A stretch of 49,746 nt of DNA. Source: an uncultured Lachnospiraceae bacterium (lineage in GTDB: Bacteria > Bacillota > Clostridia > Lachnospirales > Lachnospiraceae). Each line of letters starts with the position of its first letter. Position 1 is the first letter of the stretch. Position numbers and translations under genes: made by a program. Where the stretch lies: positions 1-49,746 of the forward strand of contig CAKRYR010000017.1 in assembly GCA_934432595.1 (NCBI GenBank), read 5' to 3'. Positions 17,000-25,924 of this stretch are shown one piece after another. The notes under the pieces were generated by a model. It did no database searches, was not told the origin of the DNA, and worked only from the letters and a program-made list of their open reading frames with translations.

Positions 17000-17360
17000 G
17001 GATTTTTTATCATTTTGTTAGACATATATTACAAATAACTCTCACCCTATTATAAGCCAAACCCTTATAATTATTTCCCTTTATTAATTATCTACACACA
17101 CAAATAATTATTTATTCTCCCTAAAGAATACTATTAATTATTTATTCTCCTTTTCTGTCTTTGGGATATTAATGATTTATCAATAGATTTTACTAACTAG
17201 AAATAACTTCTGAAACCCTTTTAATCATAATAAATACCTTACCCAAATCACCATTGAAGCCAACAAATTCATTTTACATAAATTTTAAAACAATGTCAAT
17301 TCTAAACAATAATTTCATTAATTCTTACAATTTTTTAGCCTTGTGCAACAAAAAATTGTA
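17000..17360. other. Gene-free stretch with a strong promoter and direct repeats
   Basis: No plausible ORF. The minus strand has TTGACA (17294-17299), a 17-base spacer and TAAAAT (17271-17276), a near-consensus promoter pointing toward ileS about 300 bases upstream of the T-box promoter. A 15-base direct repeat (AATTATTTATTCTCC, 17106-17120 and 17136-17150) lies between them. A small RNA or a long leader of ileS is possible; nothing recognisable was identified. Confidence 0.45.
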
Positions 17361-17362
17361 CA

Positions 17363-17395
17363 AAATGCACTTGTAAAAATTTTACAAGTGCATTT
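17363..17395 (-). terminator. Terminator after the 205-residue membrane protein gene
   Basis: Perfect palindrome: AAATGCACTTGTAAAA (17363-17378) and TTTTACAAGTGCATTT (17380-17395), then T-rich sequence on the minus strand. It lies 25 bases past the stop at 17420. Confidence 0.8.
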
Positions 17396-17419
17396 ATCCT
17401 TTAACATAATATTCAAAAC

Positions 17420-18037
17420 CTATTTTTTTATTCTATCTGCGATTAATACATCTGCGTAAACTGCTTTTCCATCTTTATAAGCAACAACATAATTTTTAGC
17501 AATTACGTCTGTAATACTCCTACTTTTACGATTCAACTCATACTCCACAACCGTATCATAATCACATTTTGATAAAGCCATATATTCACATTGTTCCTTT
17601 GGTGTCTCATAACTTGGTTTACCTAAAAGCTTTTCAACCTCAATTTGTGACATTCCCTTTATCGTATACTTAGATTCCATATTCTCAACCATATTAATTC
17701 TATCGCTTGTATATGTACTCCAATTTTCTGTTGTAAATATATACTTATTATATGTTCCCATAATAAACAATACGCCAGCCGCTAATCCACAACATAAAAC
17801 AAAGGCTCCTACTCCTATCAATACACTACGTATAACTCTATAAAAATTCTTCTTAATTAAGATACCAGTCTCTCTAAATAATTGCAAATAACTATTGCCT
17901 AACTCTTTGAATATCTTATTAAAAGTAACCAAAGCTGATTTAACCATACCAGATTTACTCCTATCTTGACTATTCACATTAAACCCGCTTAATAATTCTC
18001 TTTCCTCTACATTTTTAAAGCTATCCATAACCCACAT
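17420..18037 (-). CDS. Membrane protein with a SmpA/BamE-like C-terminal domain
   Basis: A 205-residue protein. A charged N-terminal cytoplasmic part of about 65 residues is followed by one strong membrane helix (VLIGVGAFVLCCGLAAGVLFIMG) and then an extracellular domain. This domain contains GMSQIEVEKLLGKPSYETPKEQ, the short motif shared by SmpA/OmlA-like small lipoprotein domains, often seen in Gram-positive DUF proteins. Function is unknown. Start is at 18037 or, with an 11-base spacing to AAGGAG, at the ATG 18028. It follows the starch-binding-like gene after 87 bases on the same strand, so the three genes at 17420-20634 may form one surface unit ending at the perfect terminator at 17363-17395. 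Confidence 0.6.
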   Translation of the reverse strand: MWVMDSFKNVEERELLSGFNVNSQDRSKSGMVKSALVTFNKIFKELGNSYLQLFRETGILIKKNFYRVIRSVLIGVGAFVLCCGLAAGVLFIMGTYNKYIFTTENWSTYTSDRINMVENMESKYTIKGMSQIEVEKLLGKPSYETPKEQCEYMALSKCDYDTVVEYELNRKSRSITDVIAKNYVVAYKDGKAVYADVLIADRIKK

Positions 18038-18123
18038 ATCTCCTTATCCTATATAAACTTCCCTTTTTATTCTACACTAATTATTATTTTTTTCAAGTGA
18101 TTTGTTATATTACCATTATTTTC

Positions 18124-19785
18124 CTATGGTGCCTTATATTCTGCTATTTTTCCTTTATCTATATAATACGTTCCAGCTGTTAAATGATAATTATTTCCAT
18201 TATTGTTATCCCAGTGCCCATCTCCATCTGTAAAGCATGCATTTATATATTGTGCCCCATTAAGCTTTATTTCTATAGTTCTTCGATAAAACCTATAAAC
18301 TGTATTCTTCATCTTTTCCCCGGGTTCAGATGTCCAAGGACCATTTCCTATCTGATAATGAATATATTTATAATCCTTATCTTTATAAAAAATTCTAACG
18401 CTACCTCCTTCTGACATATTATTATCATCACTATTCATTCCATTGTCATTAAAATTTGGCCACTGAAATTCATCCTCATCTTCACCATCATCATCATTAT
18501 TATCATAATCATTATCACTTGCTTCTAGATTATATAACTGATTATCTTTAACCCCATATACACCAGATTTAATAACATAATATTGCCCATTGTTATCATC
18601 AATACCCCCATTCTGAGTATTTAGGAAATATACAGCTATCTTGCCTCCGCTATCTATATTAGTTGTAAACTTATATTCATATCCTTCTTTACTAGTATCT
18701 GGTTGCATGTTAGCACCCGTCATTTCCAAACTATCATAGGATGTTGCATCATCTGTTATTTGTGCATAAAAGATATCACATGCTTCATTACTATGATAAT
18801 ATATAGATACTTCTTCCTTTTCAACATTATCACCAATAACATACTGGATACTATTACTTGCCTTCATATCTCCAGCCTCAACATATCCTGTTATTGTATA
18901 ATTTCCAGCCTTTTCTGGAACCCAATCAGCAGCTCCTATTGTTGTTGCATCTATTCTTGTGGAATCCGTACCATCACTTATATCATAATAACAAGTAACA
19001 TCTAAATTAGCCGGATTACTTATTTCCATTGTTAACGGGATAGTAGTTCCAACCTTTTGAGGTGATTCTACCTTAGCTAATATAGAATTAACTTTTAACT
19101 CTACGACTTGAAATCCCTCAATTTTCTCAGTTGCCTCTGTTCCATTTTTATCTTTTGCAGTTACCATAAGCATGTAATTTCCAGCTTGTTCTGGAACCCA
19201 CTGAACAATATTTTTTTCTGAAAAATCTTGTATAATCGTTTCAGTTCCTGCTGCATCTTTTGCACTAAATTTATATGTTATTGGCTCTGTTCCTTCCATT
19301 GTCCTTACCTGTAAAGTAACAGTTTCTCCTGTAGATGCAGACTTTGCATTTGGCGCCACTTTAAATTCAACAACTTTAAAGTCACCTACTTCATCAATTC
19401 TAAATAATGCACCTTGATTATAAAGATAAGTTCCCTTTGTAAATGTAAAATATCTTCCCGAATTGTCATCTACATTGTTCTTATTATCTTTGTCCTCAAA
19501 TTTACCAATCATTTGTGTACTATCACCTAAAGGAATAATCACTTTATGAGAATAATTCTTTTTCTCTGTATTAGCCTCTAAAGCTTTAGAAGCCCAGCCT
19601 TTTTTATCTAATCTATATTCTATAGTTGGACTAGAATATTCTTTGTTTGAAAAATAAATAATTACGGAATTTTGCTCACCATTTTTATACATCCATGTAA
19701 CCATACATGTACCAACTAATAAAGCTATTAAAATAATGGACAAAACAACTATTAAAGCTGTAGATTTAGTATCTTTTTTTTCCAT
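18124..19785 (-). CDS. Membrane-anchored starch-binding (CBM25/26-like) and Ig-like surface protein
   Basis: A 553-residue protein: a short cytoplasmic start, a membrane helix at about 9-31, then outside modules. Three CBM25/26-like repeats are recognisable by an early Y-rich strand and a final DNN-G-Y motif. They are residues ~40-130 (NVDDNSGRYFTFTKG), ~330-415 (GIDDNNGQYYVIKSG) and ~470-550 (HWDNNNGNNYHLTAGTYY); the last also has YIHYQIGNGPWTSEPG, which closely resembles CBM25. Between them are two Ig-like modules ending in WVPEQAGNYML and WVPEKAGNYTI. An acidic linker (NDDDGEDEDE) precedes the last module. No catalytic domain is visible. I infer binding of starch or similar alpha-glucan at the cell surface; glgP and glgB in this window handle such glucans inside. 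Confidence 0.7.
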   Translation of the reverse strand: MEKKDTKSTALIVVLSIILIALLVGTCMVTWMYKNGEQNSVIIYFSNKEYSSPTIEYRLDKKGWASKALEANTEKKNYSHKVIIPLGDSTQMIGKFEDKDNKNNVDDNSGRYFTFTKGTYLYNQGALFRIDEVGDFKVVEFKVAPNAKSASTGETVTLQVRTMEGTEPITYKFSAKDAAGTETIIQDFSEKNIVQWVPEQAGNYMLMVTAKDKNGTEATEKIEGFQVVELKVNSILAKVESPQKVGTTIPLTMEISNPANLDVTCYYDISDGTDSTRIDATTIGAADWVPEKAGNYTITGYVEAGDMKASNSIQYVIGDNVEKEEVSIYYHSNEACDIFYAQITDDATSYDSLEMTGANMQPDTSKEGYEYKFTTNIDSGGKIAVYFLNTQNGGIDDNNGQYYVIKSGVYGVKDNQLYNLEASDNDYDNNDDDGEDEDEFQWPNFNDNGMNSDDNNMSEGGSVRIFYKDKDYKYIHYQIGNGPWTSEPGEKMKNTVYRFYRRTIEIKLNGAQYINACFTDGDGHWDNNNGNNYHLTAGTYYIDKGKIAEYKAP

Positions 19786-19815
19786 AATTCATTTGTCCCC
19801 CTTGCATCTCTATAT

Positions 19816-20634
19816 TTAATAGTGTTTCAAACTATATAATAACTCTATTGCACCTTTATTAGTCATGCTAACACATAAAACCATACACGCAATCATAACT
19901 ATAAATGCCAATGCAATTTTTCTTTTTGGAAGTTCTATACATAACTCCATATAACTTAATTCGTCAATTAATACAAAGTTAATTACAAAATATGGTAAAA
20001 AAACTATGCACCACATAATAAATTTTAAAAAATTTAACATTAATAAGACAATTACATCTGGAATTTCCACCTTGATTAATTCCATTATATACATTAGCCA
20101 TTGATTTGATGCTGAATTATATATAAAGTATTTTTCATATACACTTGTTAATACCAATAGATTATTTCCAAATAAATTTTCTAAAATTTCCAAAGTAACC
20201 GGCATAATTATATATATTAAGATAAATGATACTATCAACGTCACTTTTACTGTCTTTTTATTAAGACAATAATTTCTCATAAATGGAATAATAATCAATA
20301 TAATAAACGGCAATAATGAAAATTTTATCAAAAAAGATGGGATTTCAGTCACATTAATTAAACTAATTGCAACATATCGTACTAAAAATAATAAAATAAT
20401 AGCTAAATTTACTCTTATCACAAAGTCTTTATCTACTATTTCATGTCCTCTATCCCTAAAAACATAATTGATTACCTTAAATGAATAAAAAAATATAATT
20501 ATGGCAATAAAGATAAACGATATCGATGCAAACTTTTTTAGCATATCATTTCCATAAATACTAGCTAAATAAATTACAATTGGAAATACTATCGATATCA
20601 TAAAGTAACTTATCAGGCGTCCTCTAATATTCAT
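19816..20634 (-). CDS. Polytopic membrane protein, unknown function
   Basis: I do not recognise this family. From the ATG at 20634 (AGAGGAAAACT upstream) it has about 272 residues and is almost entirely hydrophobic, with roughly seven segments: near 8-24, 32-52, 78-100, 107-125, 136-155, 205-228 and 245-265. Short charged loops (FRDRGHE, RNYCLNKKT) separate them. There is no transporter or enzyme motif. It lies 30 bases upstream of the starch-binding surface gene and probably shares its transcript. A possible membrane partner for that protein is inference from position alone. A TATAAT (20688-20693) lies upstream without a good -35. Confidence 0.55.
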   Translation of the reverse strand: MNIRGRLISYFMISIVFPIVIYLASIYGNDMLKKFASISFIFIAIIIFFYSFKVINYVFRDRGHEIVDKDFVIRVNLAIILLFLVRYVAISLINVTEIPSFLIKFSLLPFIILIIIPFMRNYCLNKKTVKVTLIVSFILIYIIMPVTLEILENLFGNNLLVLTSVYEKYFIYNSASNQWLMYIMELIKVEIPDVIVLLMLNFLKFIMWCIVFLPYFVINFVLIDELSYMELCIELPKRKIALAFIVMIACMVLCVSMTNKGAIELLYSLKHY

Positions 20635-20752
20635 AGTTTTCCTCTTTTCAATAAATACATACAAATAACATTTAACCCTATGTCATAATTATATCATATT
20701 TTTGTATAAAATGCACATTTTTGTTTAATACTTTTGTAACATTTTTAATATT

Positions 20753-23335
20753 TTATTTAATTTTAGCTTTTAACTGTCCATTCTCAACATAAATTTTTAC
20801 TATATCTTGTGCCTTAATTTCACCGCCCAATATTATTCTTGCCGTTAGCGTTTCAACGTTCTTCTGTAAATATCTCTTAAGAGGACGTGCTCCATAAATA
20901 GGATCATATGCATGATTTACAACATAATCCTTAGCATCTTGCGTTAACTCTATGGATATTTCTTTATCTGATATTCTTCTATTAATATCATTAATCAAAA
21001 GTTCCATTATTGAATTAATATTATCCTTTGTTAATGGCTTAAACATAATAATTTCATCTAATCGATTCAAAAATTCTGGTCTAAAATGTCCTTTCAACAT
21101 ATTCATTACAGTTTCTTCTGCTTCTGGCGAAATTTCTCCTTTATCATTTATTCCCGAAAGCAAGCTATCTGCACCAATATTAGATGTTAAAATAATTATA
21201 GTATTCTTAAAGTCTACTGTTCGTCCTTGTGAGTCTGTAATTCTACCATCATCTAAAACTTGCAATAGTACATTAAATACATCTGGATGGGCCTTTTCTA
21301 TCTCGTCAAATAAAACTACAGAATATGGTTTTCTTCTGACAGCCTCTGTTAACTGACCACCTTCTTCATATCCTACATATCCAGGAGGTGCTCCTATAAG
21401 TCTTGCCACTGAATATTTCTCCATATACTCACTCATATCAATTCTTACAATGTTTTTCTCATCATCAAATAAACTATCTGCCAAAGCCTTTGCTAATTCT
21501 GTTTTACCTACACCTGTTGGTCCCAAGAATAAAAATGAACCTATTGGCTTAGTTGGATCTTTTATTCCTGCTTTTGATCTCAATATTGCATCAGATACTT
21601 TATTAACACCATCATCTTGTCCAACAACACGTTTATGTAATTCATCTGCAAGATTTAAAGTCTTATTACGCTCTGATTCATTAAGTTTGGTTACAGGAAT
21701 TCCTGTCCATCTCGAGATTATTTTTGATATATCTTCATCTGTCACACTCTCATGTATAATGCTGTTTTCTTTATTAGAAAAGTTTTCCTCAGCTTCCTCT
21801 AATTTTTTCTGTAACTCTGGCAATTTACCATATTGCAGTTGAGCAGCTTTTTCCAAATCATAATTGACTTGTGCTATCTCTATATCCCCTTTAACTTTTT
21901 CTAACTCTTCTTTAATCTTCTGTACATTTTCAATATCAGCTTTTTCCTTATCCCACTTAGCTTTAGCTACTGAAAATTGTTCTCTATAATCAGATAGTTC
22001 TTTCCTAATAGTGTCTAATCTATCCTTACTTAATCTATCCTCTTCTTTCTTTAATGCCGCCTCCTCTATTTCTAAAAGCATAATCTTTCTCTGAATATCA
22101 TCTAATTCAGCAGGCATAGAGTCTAATTCTGTCTTAATCAAAGCACATGCTTCATCAACCAAGTCTATAGCCTTATCTGGCAAAAATCTGTCTGATATAT
22201 ATCTATTAGACATAACAGCCGCATTTACTAACGCACCATCTGTTATTTTTACACCATGAAATACCTCATATCTTTCTTTCAATCCTCTTAGTATTGAAAT
22301 AGCTTCTTCAACTGTAGGTTCATCAACAGTAACAGGTTGAAATCTTCTCTCAAGAGCCGCATCCTTTTCAATATACATTCTATATTCATTCAAAGTAGTT
22401 GCTCCAACACAATGTAATTCACCTCTTGCTAACATTGGTTTCAACATATTACCTGCGTCCATTGCACCATCTGTTTTACCAGCCCCTACAATTGTATGTA
22501 ATTCATCAATAAAAAGAATAATTTGTCCTTCGCTTTTTCGAACTTCATCCAAGACAGCTTTCAAACGTTCTTCAAATTCACCTCTATACTTTGCACCTGC
22601 AACTAATGCTCCCATATCAAGTGCATATAACTTCTTATTTTTTAAACTATCAGGTACATCTCCTTTTACAATCCTTTGTGCCAAGCCTTCTACAACTGCT
22701 GTTTTACCAACACCAGGTTCACCTATAAGTACAGGATTATTTTTTGTCTTTCTCGATAAGATTCTAATTACATTTCTTATCTCGCTATCTCTACCTATTA
22801 CAGGATCTAATTTTTTCTCTTTTGCTCTTTCCACCAAATCATAAGCATATTTATTAAGTGTATCATATGTTGCCTCTGGATTATCATTCGTCACTTTTTG
22901 ATTACCTCTAACAGTAGATAATGCCTTTAAAAACTTATCCCTTGTAACTCCTGTAACCTTAAATAGAGCTTTTATCTCTTTACTGGCATTACTAATTAAA
23001 CTCAAGAATAAATGCTCTATAGAAACATAACTGTCTCCCATTTGTTGAGCTTCGTTCTCAGCATAAATCAATACTTTATTAAGATCATTTCCTACATATA
23101 TATTACCGCCTGATACCTTTGGTCTTTTCTCTAATAAAGCCTCAACTTCCCTCTTAAAATTACTAATATCAATTCCCATTTTATCAATCAAATTTGTAAT
23201 TAAACTATCCTCAATGTTAAGCATACTATATAGTAAATGTTCTTGTGCAAGCTCTTGGTGTCCATAATCATATGCTATCTTCTCACAATTACTTACAGCT
23301 TCCATTGATTTCTGTGTAAATTTATTAATATTCAT
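20753..23335 (-). CDS. clpB: Chaperone ClpB (Hsp100 disaggregase)
   Basis: ATP-dependent disaggregase acting with DnaK. The 860 residues are in the normal order: an N-terminal double Clp repeat (1-145), NBD1 with GEPGVGKTAV and the Walker B/hinge DELHTIVGAGK, a middle coiled coil (about 405-525, rich in E/K), NBD2 with GPTGVGKTELAKALA and FDEIEKAHPDVFNVLLQVLDDGRITDSQGR. The C-terminal domain ends in YGARPLKRYLQKNVETLTARI. The middle domain identifies ClpB rather than ClpC. The start has GGAGG upstream. It appears monocistronic with its own promoter at 23397-23424. No clear CIRCE or complete CtsR operator is visible there. No window context connects it with neighbours. Confidence 0.97.
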   Translation of the reverse strand: MNINKFTQKSMEAVSNCEKIAYDYGHQELAQEHLLYSMLNIEDSLITNLIDKMGIDISNFKREVEALLEKRPKVSGGNIYVGNDLNKVLIYAENEAQQMGDSYVSIEHLFLSLISNASKEIKALFKVTGVTRDKFLKALSTVRGNQKVTNDNPEATYDTLNKYAYDLVERAKEKKLDPVIGRDSEIRNVIRILSRKTKNNPVLIGEPGVGKTAVVEGLAQRIVKGDVPDSLKNKKLYALDMGALVAGAKYRGEFEERLKAVLDEVRKSEGQIILFIDELHTIVGAGKTDGAMDAGNMLKPMLARGELHCVGATTLNEYRMYIEKDAALERRFQPVTVDEPTVEEAISILRGLKERYEVFHGVKITDGALVNAAVMSNRYISDRFLPDKAIDLVDEACALIKTELDSMPAELDDIQRKIMLLEIEEAALKKEEDRLSKDRLDTIRKELSDYREQFSVAKAKWDKEKADIENVQKIKEELEKVKGDIEIAQVNYDLEKAAQLQYGKLPELQKKLEEAEENFSNKENSIIHESVTDEDISKIISRWTGIPVTKLNESERNKTLNLADELHKRVVGQDDGVNKVSDAILRSKAGIKDPTKPIGSFLFLGPTGVGKTELAKALADSLFDDEKNIVRIDMSEYMEKYSVARLIGAPPGYVGYEEGGQLTEAVRRKPYSVVLFDEIEKAHPDVFNVLLQVLDDGRITDSQGRTVDFKNTIIILTSNIGADSLLSGINDKGEISPEAEETVMNMLKGHFRPEFLNRLDEIIMFKPLTKDNINSIMELLINDINRRISDKEISIELTQDAKDYVVNHAYDPIYGARPLKRYLQKNVETLTARIILGGEIKAQDIVKIYVENGQLKAKIK

Positions 23336-23396
23336 ACATATTCCTCCATTCCTAAATACCTATTCTCTCTAGCCCTTGTTTCTTTGTTCTATATCA

Positions 23397-23424
23397 AGTA
23401 TAACACTTATAAATTCTTTGTCAA
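23397..23424 (-). promoter_or_regulatory. Promoter of clpB
   Basis: Minus strand TTGACA (23419-23424), 16-base spacer, TATACT (23397-23402), about 60 bases before the clpB ATG. It is a vegetative-type match. Confidence 0.75.
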
Positions 23425-23486
23425 GCCTTACATATATGTAATCCCACCTATTATATTCAAATATTCCTTTATTCTTAATTATAAAC

Positions 23487-24287
23487 TCACCTTAATAAAA
23501 GCATAGGATCCACTGTTTTTCCATCTTGCATCACTTTTAAGTAAAGATGACTACCTTCTTTAGTATAATAAGGTGATGGGCTAGCAACATATGCTAATGT
23601 ATCTCCCTCCTCAACTTTATTTTCTTCCTCTACCTGTATATCAGTAAGTTGTCCATATAACAAAGTGTAATCATTCCCTATAGCTATCTCGACATATTTT
23701 CCCAATTCTTTATCTTGTCCAACGCTAGTTACAATTCCCTTATGAGCAGACTTTACTTCGTCCCCTTCTTTAGCTGAAATAAATATAGCTGGATTAGCTT
23801 TAAATACACCCAAAGTTGGAAAATATACTAACTTATCAACAGAATAATTCTTTACTATATCACCTTTTAATGGCCACATTAATCCTACTTCTTCATTGAA
23901 TGTTAATTTTGCAATATTTTTATCCCGATTATTTGTAGCAATAGTTTCTTTAGTTTTCTCTTCTTGTACAGTGTCATTTTCTAATGTTTTTTTATCTTGA
24001 TCTGTTTGATTATTAACATTTTCATTTTTACTACCTTTACTCTCATTTTGAGAATTAGTATTCTTCTTCTCTAAATTTTCATTTAATGCATAATTTGAAG
24101 AGATTTCATTGTTTATCTTTGTATCTATATCTTTTTCCAAACTGTTTTTTGCCTTATTAATACTAGCCAATTTATCACTAGCATTTTTTATCTCCCTAAC
24201 AGTAAAACTTAAACTGAATGCCGCTAAAACTCCAACTACTAAAGATATATAAAATCTTTTTTTATTGCTTATTTTGTTAATATTCAT
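23487..24287 (-). CDS. spoIIQ: SpoIIQ-like protein with degenerate LytM (M23) domain
   Basis: A 266-residue protein: a cytoplasmic tail, one membrane helix (13-30), a low-complexity N/K/E-rich linker of about 90 residues, and a C-terminal LytM/M23 domain (about 138-266). The gene downstream of spoIID in this arrangement is SpoIIQ, the forespore half of the engulfment channel that interlocks with SpoIIIAH. Metal ligands are mostly gone: the HxxxD position reads TLGVFKA and the HxH position reads LLYGQL. Only the final histidine-bearing HLYLKV matches. Zinc peptidase activity is therefore unlikely. The start has AAAGGATAG upstream. The assignment is inferred from fold, architecture and position; a different M23-like protein cannot be excluded. 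Confidence 0.7.
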   Translation of the reverse strand: MNINKISNKKRFYISLVVGVLAAFSLSFTVREIKNASDKLASINKAKNSLEKDIDTKINNEISSNYALNENLEKKNTNSQNESKGSKNENVNNQTDQDKKTLENDTVQEEKTKETIATNNRDKNIAKLTFNEEVGLMWPLKGDIVKNYSVDKLVYFPTLGVFKANPAIFISAKEGDEVKSAHKGIVTSVGQDKELGKYVEIAIGNDYTLLYGQLTDIQVEEENKVEEGDTLAYVASPSPYYTKEGSHLYLKVMQDGKTVDPMLLLR

Positions 24288-24349
24288 TTATATCTATCCT
24301 TTCGCAAATCATATTATTTTATATAATATTTTTGCCAAATTAGATATAT

Positions 24350-25126
24350 TTATTCATACACCCTTGCAATACATACATTCTTGTAAAACTTATTTAGAAT
24401 TTCTCCATAATTATATCCTTTCTTACTCATTATATAAGCATTATATAAACTCATTCCATAATTATGTCCTGTTCCTTTTGTTACTACACGCAATCTATTA
24501 TCCACCTCCTCCAAACTATATGTAATATAACTATCCTTAAACTTATTACTAATATTCTCTTTTAATTTATCCTCGTTACTCTGTATATCATAATAATATA
24601 TCTTTAAATAATCTTTATTTTCTATATCTTCTGAACAATTTGCCATTTTCAAATAAGGTATCAAGTTTCCCTTATTTGTCTGCTTATTATCCGTTCTACC
24701 AGAACTTACTTTATGATATGGTAAATATACTATTCTATTTTTATACAGACATACCTCACCTTTAGTTTCATTAATAGCCTTAACTATATTTTCCTTACTT
24801 TTAATTGCAAAATTGTTTTTACTATAAGGCATATCTACATCTATTATATTAATTATTTTATCTTCTCTAGCCTCTGCCATTTCTTCTACAAGATTATATA
24901 TAATATTCGTTCTAACCACAACACAAAATGCTTTTACCGCCTCATAATCATAATATTCACTCATTTCATTACAAATCACATTGTAAATATATTTTTCCAT
25001 ATTAACTTGTTTATTTCTATCAACCTTTACCAGTATTTTCTCTTTTTTGTCTTTATAATTAAAAATTATTATACATGAAATCCCCAATATAATTATACTT
25101 ATTATTACACATATATATTTTTTCAT
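24350..25126 (-). CDS. spoIID: SpoIID-like lytic transglycosylase
   Basis: A 258-residue protein with an N-terminal membrane helix and the SpoIID/LytB domain. EKYIYNVICNEMSEYYDYEA fits the EEYLxGVVxxEMP region with the catalytic glutamate; AFCVVVRT, PYHKVSSGRTD and GTGHNYGMSLYNAYIMSKKGYNYGEIL are the remaining conserved blocks. SpoIID cleaves peptidoglycan glycan strands during forespore engulfment in the mother cell. It lies directly upstream of the SpoIIQ-like gene, a pairing known in clostridia. It is one of the shorter members (Bacillus SpoIID is about 340). Its ribosome site (GCAAAGGAG) overlaps the 3' arm of the hairpin at 25137-25168. Confidence 0.82.
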   Translation of the reverse strand: MKKYICVIISIIILGISCIIIFNYKDKKEKILVKVDRNKQVNMEKYIYNVICNEMSEYYDYEAVKAFCVVVRTNIIYNLVEEMAEAREDKIINIIDVDMPYSKNNFAIKSKENIVKAINETKGEVCLYKNRIVYLPYHKVSSGRTDNKQTNKGNLIPYLKMANCSEDIENKDYLKIYYYDIQSNEDKLKENISNKFKDSYITYSLEEVDNRLRVVTKGTGHNYGMSLYNAYIMSKKGYNYGEILNKFYKNVCIARVYE

Positions 25127-25136
25127 AAAAAAACTC

Positions 25137-25168
25137 CTTTGCTATATAATATACTTTATATAGCAAAG
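25137..25168 (-). terminator. Hairpin terminating the upstream unit and masking the spoIID ribosome site
   Basis: Arms CTTTGCTATATA (25137-25148) and TATATAGCAAAG (25157-25168). In the minus-strand RNA the hairpin is followed by GAG and seven T residues, so it can end the RDD/flagellar transcript. The second arm continues into AAAGGAG, the spoIID ribosome site, so read-through RNA would have its spoIID start masked. Confidence 0.7.
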
Positions 25169-25198
25169 AAGTATTCTTCTTACTTTAATATTCTAATA

Positions 25199-25924
25199 TC
25201 ACTCATTATCCTCTTCTGGAACATTATTAATAATATTATCAATATTTTTTGACATATTATCAATTTTTGTTTCCATTTCTTCTGCCGACTGAATAATTGT
25301 TTCAACAGTTTCTTGATTATCTTTTTTTTCATCCTCATTATCAATAACACTTTCCGATTCATTTTTAGGGTTAGTGTGTTCTTCAAATGGGTCTTCTTTC
25401 TCAATGTTAAATAATCTAGCATTTTCGCCTTGTGAACTATTATTTACATGAACATCCTCATTATTCACATCATTATCATATATAACTCTTGTATCACAGA
25501 GTCTGTCATGTAGGCCTCTCTTCTCCTTGTCTGGAATAATCATTAAATATCCAGCATAAGCAATTATTGGAAGTCCTGATAGAAACCTTCCTATAACCTC
25601 TCTATAGATAATATTCCACACAGAAGCCTTACTACCATCTTCATTTACTACCTTTATTCTAAAAAGCATCTTACCAGGCGTTTGCCCCATTGAAGCGGTA
25701 AAAGCAATAAAATATACCTTCTCTATTATATATAATACGATTGCGGATATAGTATATTTAAACAATACGCTATCTTTAAATAAAAAGTCTAGTCCACAGA
25801 GACTTAGGATTCCCATTAATCCTGCGACAACACCAATCAATACTCCCGCACATATTTTATCTATAATATATGCCGATATACGTGGAGCTACACCAGCATA
25901 ACTTCTATTGCTCTGGCATTGCAT
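25199..25924 (-). CDS. RDD family membrane protein with acidic C-terminal tail
   Basis: About 241 residues. The RDD domain starts at YAGVAPRISAYIIDKICAG and contains QTPGKMLFRIKVVNEDG and RGLHDRLCDTRVIYD, the family landmarks. It has about four membrane segments. The last 85 residues are an extended acidic, asparagine-rich tail (from NNEDVHVNN to PEEDNE) not normally part of RDD proteins. RDD proteins are of uncertain function, some linked to ion transport. The start was placed at 25924, inside the end of sppA, so the genes overlap by about 20 bases and are probably coupled; longer upstream starts read through the sppA end and look unconvincing. It is the last gene of the flagellin-fliS-sppA unit. 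Confidence 0.78.
   Translation of the reverse strand: MQCQSNRSYAGVAPRISAYIIDKICAGVLIGVVAGLMGILSLCGLDFLFKDSVLFKYTISAIVLYIIEKVYFIAFTASMGQTPGKMLFRIKVVNEDGSKASVWNIIYREVIGRFLSGLPIIAYAGYLMIIPDKEKRGLHDRLCDTRVIYDNDVNNEDVHVNNSSQGENARLFNIEKEDPFEEHTNPKNESESVIDNEDEKKDNQETVETIIQSAEEMETKIDNMSKNIDNIINNVPEEDNE

Noticed and set aside
23340..23430. CtsR or CIRCE heat-shock operator ahead of clpB.
   Set aside because: Only single GTCAA-like heptads are visible, and no complete CIRCE or tandem CtsR site.
25180..25422. Overlapping minus-strand ORF of 80 codons near the RDD tail.
   Set aside because: It is a frame-shifted lysine/isoleucine-rich shadow of the RDD acidic tail.
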